Of a stretch of 63,960 nt of DNA, positions 61,509-63,960 are shown in pieces (position 1 is the stretch's first letter; each line of letters begins with the position of its first letter). The DNA is from Treponema sp. GTDB taxonomy: Bacteria > Spirochaetota > Spirochaetia > Treponematales > Treponemataceae. Under the pieces are notes generated by a model. The model was given only the letters and a program-made list of their open reading frames with translations, searched no databases and had not been told where the DNA came from. Location: the NCBI GenBank assembly GCA_016293645.1, contig JAEDDW010000004.1:1-63960 (forward strand). Direction: 5' to 3'. Both the position numbers and the translations under genes were made by a program.

Positions 61509-62537
61509 ATGTCTGAAAAAATCTCACTTGCAGGTCTTACACCTGAAGAAATTTCCTCGTCACTTCAACTCAAACCTGCTTTCCGTGCAAAGCAGGTTTA
61601 TGAATGGATTGCAAAGGGTGTTGAATCCTTTGATCAGATGACAAACATCGATAAGGCGACAAGAGAAAAACTTGACAGCTCTGCCCTGCTCAGATCTTCC
61701 TCTGTTTCTCAGGTCCTCAGGGATCCGGACGGAACAATAAAGCTCCAGATTACATTGAATGATGGTCGTGCCATTGAGACGGTCCTGCTTACTGACAAGG
61801 AAGGCAGAAAGACTGCATGTGTCAGCTGCCAGGCCGGCTGTGCCATGAAATGTGCCTTTTGCCAGACGGGGCAGCTAGGACTTGGAAGGAACCTTACAGC
61901 CGGTGAAATTGTTGAAGAATTCCTTTTCATGGAAAAAGAAGCCGGGAAACTTGATAACATTGTATTCATGGGAATGGGAGAACCATTCCAGAATCTGGAT
62001 GCGATCCGTAAAGCCGTTGCCGTCCTTACGGATCCAAAGGGCCGTGCCTTGAGCAGCCGCAGAATCACCTTGAGTACCTGTGGTCTTATCAAAGGTATAT
62101 ATGACCTTGCGAATTTTGGACCAAAAATGAGGCTTGCAATCTCCCTTACAACTGCAGATGAAGACCTGAGGAACCAGCTTATGCCGGTAACAAAAGGAAA
62201 TTCCCTGCCGGAACTGAAAAAAGCCATTTCCTATTTCATTGAAAAAACAGGTAAAAGAGTAACTCTTGAAGCCGCCCTACTTTCCGGAAAGAACACTGGC
62301 AAGGAAAGCGCTGAAAGGCTCATAGACTTTGCCAGAGGCTTGGATGTTTACATCAATCTCATTCCGTGGAATCCTGTTCCTGGATTGGATTTTGAAACTC
62401 CATCTCCAGAAGAAACAAGGAATTTTGTAAGATTGCTTGAAAATGCAAATCTTAATGTAAACTTAAGAACAAGACGTGGTGAGAAAATCGGTGGTGCCTG
62501 CGGTCAGCTGGGACGGTCCCAGATGCAGGAATCATAA
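61509..62537 (+). CDS. rlmN: 23S rRNA (adenine(2503)-C2)/tRNA methyltransferase RlmN
   Basis: The 342-residue radical SAM enzyme methylates A2503 and tRNA A37. The cluster motif is CAMKCAFC (CxxxCxxC) in CQAGCAMKCAFCQTGQLGLGR; GMGEPFQNLD and LSTCGLIKGIYDLA follow, and the mechanistic C-terminal Cys lies in GGACGQLG. KPAFRAKQVYEWIAKG is the N-terminal RNA-binding part. It follows the TPR gene by 9 bp. No strong Shine-Dalgarno sequence is seen. Confidence 0.94.
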   Translation: MSEKISLAGLTPEEISSSLQLKPAFRAKQVYEWIAKGVESFDQMTNIDKATREKLDSSALLRSSSVSQVLRDPDGTIKLQITLNDGRAIETVLLTDKEGRKTACVSCQAGCAMKCAFCQTGQLGLGRNLTAGEIVEEFLFMEKEAGKLDNIVFMGMGEPFQNLDAIRKAVAVLTDPKGRALSSRRITLSTCGLIKGIYDLANFGPKMRLAISLTTADEDLRNQLMPVTKGNSLPELKKAISYFIEKTGKRVTLEAALLSGKNTGKESAERLIDFARGLDVYINLIPWNPVPGLDFETPSPEETRNFVRLLENANLNVNLRTRRGEKIGGACGQLGRSQMQES

Positions 62538-62585
62538 ACTTCTGTTAACTGAACACCAAATTAAGCAATATCTGCAAAAAACTCC

Positions 62586-62614
62586 TTGAATTATTCATTC
62601 ACAGAGTTTATACT
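62586..62614 (+). promoter_or_regulatory. Sigma70 promoter for the HMA-like/dehydrogenase operon
   Basis: TTGAAT (62586-62591) and TATACT (62609-62614) are exactly 17 nt apart; leader about 28 nt with GGAG 10-13 nt before the ATG. Confidence 0.75.
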
Positions 62615-62648
62615 GTGGTTGTCTATTGACATCAGGAGAACATAATAC

Positions 62649-62858
62649 ATGCAGAAGAAGATTTACGTAACTGGAATGGATGATGATGCAACAGCAGCAA
62701 AAGTAGATACAGCAGTAAAAGCAGTTGCAGGCGTTACGGGCTGTGTTTCTTCGGCAGCTAAATGCCAGGTTTGTGTGGATTTTGATGAAGGCACAGCCGG
62801 AATTGAAGATGCCATCAACAATGCAATTAATTCTACTGGTGTGATGGCCTTAGGCTGA
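62649..62858 (+). CDS. Small HMA-like (ferredoxin-fold) protein
   Basis: The 69-residue protein has the beta-alpha-beta pattern of heavy-metal-associated domains: KIYVTGMDDDATAAKVDTAVKAVAGVTGC, then VCVDFDEGTAGIEDAINNAI (shown in two parts by feature). The usual GMxCxxC metal motif is replaced by GMDDDATAAK, so Cu+ binding by the classical loop is unlikely; three cysteines lie in the middle instead (CVSSAAKCQVC). CAGGAG precedes the ATG. It ends one base before the dehydrogenase ATG, so the two form an operon. Confidence 0.6.
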   Translation: MQKKIYVTGMDDDATAAKVDTAVKAVAGVTGCVSSAAKCQVCVDFDEGTAGIEDAINNAINSTGVMALG

Positions 62859-62859
62859 T

Positions 62860-63804
62860 ATGCGCATTACAGTTCTTGACGGAAATGCTCTCAATCCAGG
62901 GGATCTTTCATGGTCTCCTGTTGAAAAATTCGGCCATCTTACAGTTTATCCGCGAACTTCACCTGAAGATGTAGTTTCTCGTATCGGTGACAGTGATGCA
63001 ATTCTCCTTAACAAGATAGATATTACGGAAGATATCCTTTCAAAGTGCCCAAATTTAAAATATATTGGAGTTCAGGCTACAGGGTACAATGTAATTGATC
63101 TTGAAGCATGCAGGAAACACGATGTTGTTGTGACAAACGTACCAAGCTATTCAACGGCCGGTGTTGCACAGATGGTTTTTGCTTACATTACTGAATTTGC
63201 AAGCCGTCCTGCCCTTCACAATGAAAGCGTAAAAAACAAGGACTGGATTAAATGCCCCGATTTCTGCTACTGGAAAACTCCCCTAATCGAACTTGAAGGA
63301 AAAACTCTTGGCATCTACGGCTATGGTTCCATTGGCCGTCGTGTGGCACAGATAGCAAAAGCTTTTGGCATGAAAGTTATTGTCTGCACAAGAACTCCAA
63401 AACCAGACATTGAAAATCCCGTGGATTTTTCAACTTTGCTCAATGAAGCTGATTTCATTACCCTCCATGCACCTTTGACAGACAATACAAAGGAAGTAAT
63501 CAATAGAACTACCCTTCCGCTGATGAAAAAATCAGCATACCTCATAAACACAGCAAGAGGACTTCTTGTAAACGAGAAAGATCTCGCAGAAGCCCTTAAC
63601 AACGGGACAATTGCGGGGTATGCGGCAGATGTAGTCAGCGAAGAACCAATGAAGGACGGAAATCCCCTTCTGACTGCAAAAAATTCCATTATAACTCCAC
63701 ACATCGCATGGGCAGCTGTTGAAACAAGGCAAAGGCTGCTTGACGTAGTTGCAAGGAATCTTGAATGCTGGATAAGCGGCAATCCACAGAATGTGGTAAG
63801 CTAA
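62860..63804 (+). CDS. D-2-hydroxyacid dehydrogenase (glycerate/hydroxypyruvate reductase-like)
   Basis: The 314-residue NAD-dependent enzyme has the Rossmann loop IYGYGSIGRRVAQIAKAFG (GxGxxG), the catalytic Arg in INTARGLLVNE, Glu in VVSEEP and His in TPHIAWA. YIGVQATGYNVIDLEAC is the substrate-side signature. The family covers lactate, glycerate and phosphoglycerate dehydrogenases; the length (314) and sequence favour hydroxypyruvate/glycerate type, but the substrate is not certain. Terminator follows. Confidence 0.8.
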   Translation: MRITVLDGNALNPGDLSWSPVEKFGHLTVYPRTSPEDVVSRIGDSDAILLNKIDITEDILSKCPNLKYIGVQATGYNVIDLEACRKHDVVVTNVPSYSTAGVAQMVFAYITEFASRPALHNESVKNKDWIKCPDFCYWKTPLIELEGKTLGIYGYGSIGRRVAQIAKAFGMKVIVCTRTPKPDIENPVDFSTLLNEADFITLHAPLTDNTKEVINRTTLPLMKKSAYLINTARGLLVNEKDLAEALNNGTIAGYAADVVSEEPMKDGNPLLTAKNSIITPHIAWAAVETRQRLLDVVARNLECWISGNPQNVVS

Positions 63805-63811
63805 GAAACTG

Positions 63812-63845
63812 AAGCGGATTTGCATATGCAGCGCCGCTTTTTTTA
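63812..63845 (+). terminator. Terminator after the dehydrogenase gene
   Basis: AAGCGG (63812-63817) and CCGCTT (63834-63839), with the inner palindrome TGCATATGCA, form a stem followed by a run of eight to nine T residues. Confidence 0.8.
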
Positions 63846-63885
63846 TTGTACAAAGCTTTTGCACCAGATTTCCAAACAACCTTTA

Positions 63886-63907
63886 CGCGAACAGGAAACT
63901 GTTCGCG
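63886..63907. repeat. Perfect 9-bp hairpin with GAAA loop
   Basis: CGCGAACAG (63886-63894) and CTGTTCGCG (63899-63907) flank GAAA. It abuts a second inverted repeat that runs to the window end. Confidence 0.75.
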
Positions 63908-63958
63908 GGGCGGAAGTCATTAAAGATTTAGATTACTAGAAAACAATGCTTCCGCCCC
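63907..63958. repeat. Inverted repeat, 10-bp arms, 32-bp centre (may continue past the window)
   Basis: GGGGCGGAAG (63907-63916) and CTTCCGCCCC (63949-63958) are exact inverted arms around an AT-rich 32-bp centre. It shares one base with the hairpin before it. Together they resemble the GC-armed element at 1945-2080. Confidence 0.65.
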
Positions 63959-63960
63959 TT

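Noticed and set aside
1..63960. CRISPR array, prophage, transposase, plasmid or replication origin
   Set aside because: No regularly spaced direct repeats, integrase/transposase motifs, or DnaA-box cluster were seen.

Overview
The window reads as a chromosomal segment of a Treponema-type spirochaete, probably a gut or rumen lineage. Supporting signs are a moderate-low G+C sequence, gene orders that match (from memory) those of Treponema pallidum (rpsB-tsf-frr-uppS-cdsA-dxr-rseP, and dnaG-rpoD followed by mreBCD-mrdA-rodA), lipoprotein-type envelope genes, and a cellobiose phosphorylase that suggests life on plant polysaccharide products. No phage, transposase, CRISPR array or plasmid gene was seen; almost everything is core genome.

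Layout. 1-2900: the 3' end of purF, an intergenic array of small inverted repeats, a purine (NCS2/AzgA type) permease, a 136-bp imperfect inverted-repeat element, a dCMP deaminase and a 57-codon small ORF. 2900-10100: an RND efflux operon led by a regulator with two fused TetR units (tetR-tolC-adaptor-RND pump-PII-like PG0541 protein), with a palindromic operator before tetR and an 18/20 copy of it inside the tolC coding sequence. 10100-17400: rfbD (minus) diverging from an operon of RNase Z, a GldA-like ATPase, a fused GldF/GldG-like protein, a DUF4340 protein and folC, all overlapping. 17400-25830: 5'-nucleotidase, tRNA-Leu, alanine racemase, a zinc-ribbon/secreted-protein pair, and mfd.

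25990-42820 is a run of minus-strand genes about 17 kb long. Read 5' to 3' it is tRNA-Arg, MBL hydrolase, mltG, dnaG, rpoD, a CdsZ-like coiled-coil zinc protein, RNase P RNA, a TPR membrane protein, mreB, mreC, mreD, mrdA (PBP2), rodA and a B12/radical-SAM protein fused to DUF2344. It combines replication priming, the housekeeping sigma factor, tRNA processing and side-wall synthesis. 42900-51900 (plus) holds maf, then the translation/envelope-lipid cluster rpsB, tsf, frr, uppS, cdsA, dxr, rseP and a secreted beta-propeller protein. 51900-57700 (minus) holds aminotransferase-glgA, tRNA-Tyr and tRNA-Thr, and cellobiose phosphorylase. 57800-63804 (plus) holds a secreted ankyrin protein, rsmD, a 113-aa protein, a TPR protein, rlmN, a small HMA-like protein and a D-2-hydroxyacid dehydrogenase.

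The strongest regulatory signals are sigma70-type promoters with 17-nt spacers in front of the tRNA transcription units and several genes. A recurring arrangement places the -10 box only about 6-11 nt before the ATG with no Shine-Dalgarno sequence (rnz, maf, the ankyrin gene, the 113-aa gene), which suggests leaderless or nearly leaderless mRNAs. The least explained sequences are the hairpin arrays at 332-552, 1945-2080 and 63886-63958, in which stems vary while a GTCCT loop or other core recurs. Several starts were moved downstream of the longest frame because of ribosome-binding sites, RNA genes or promoters.
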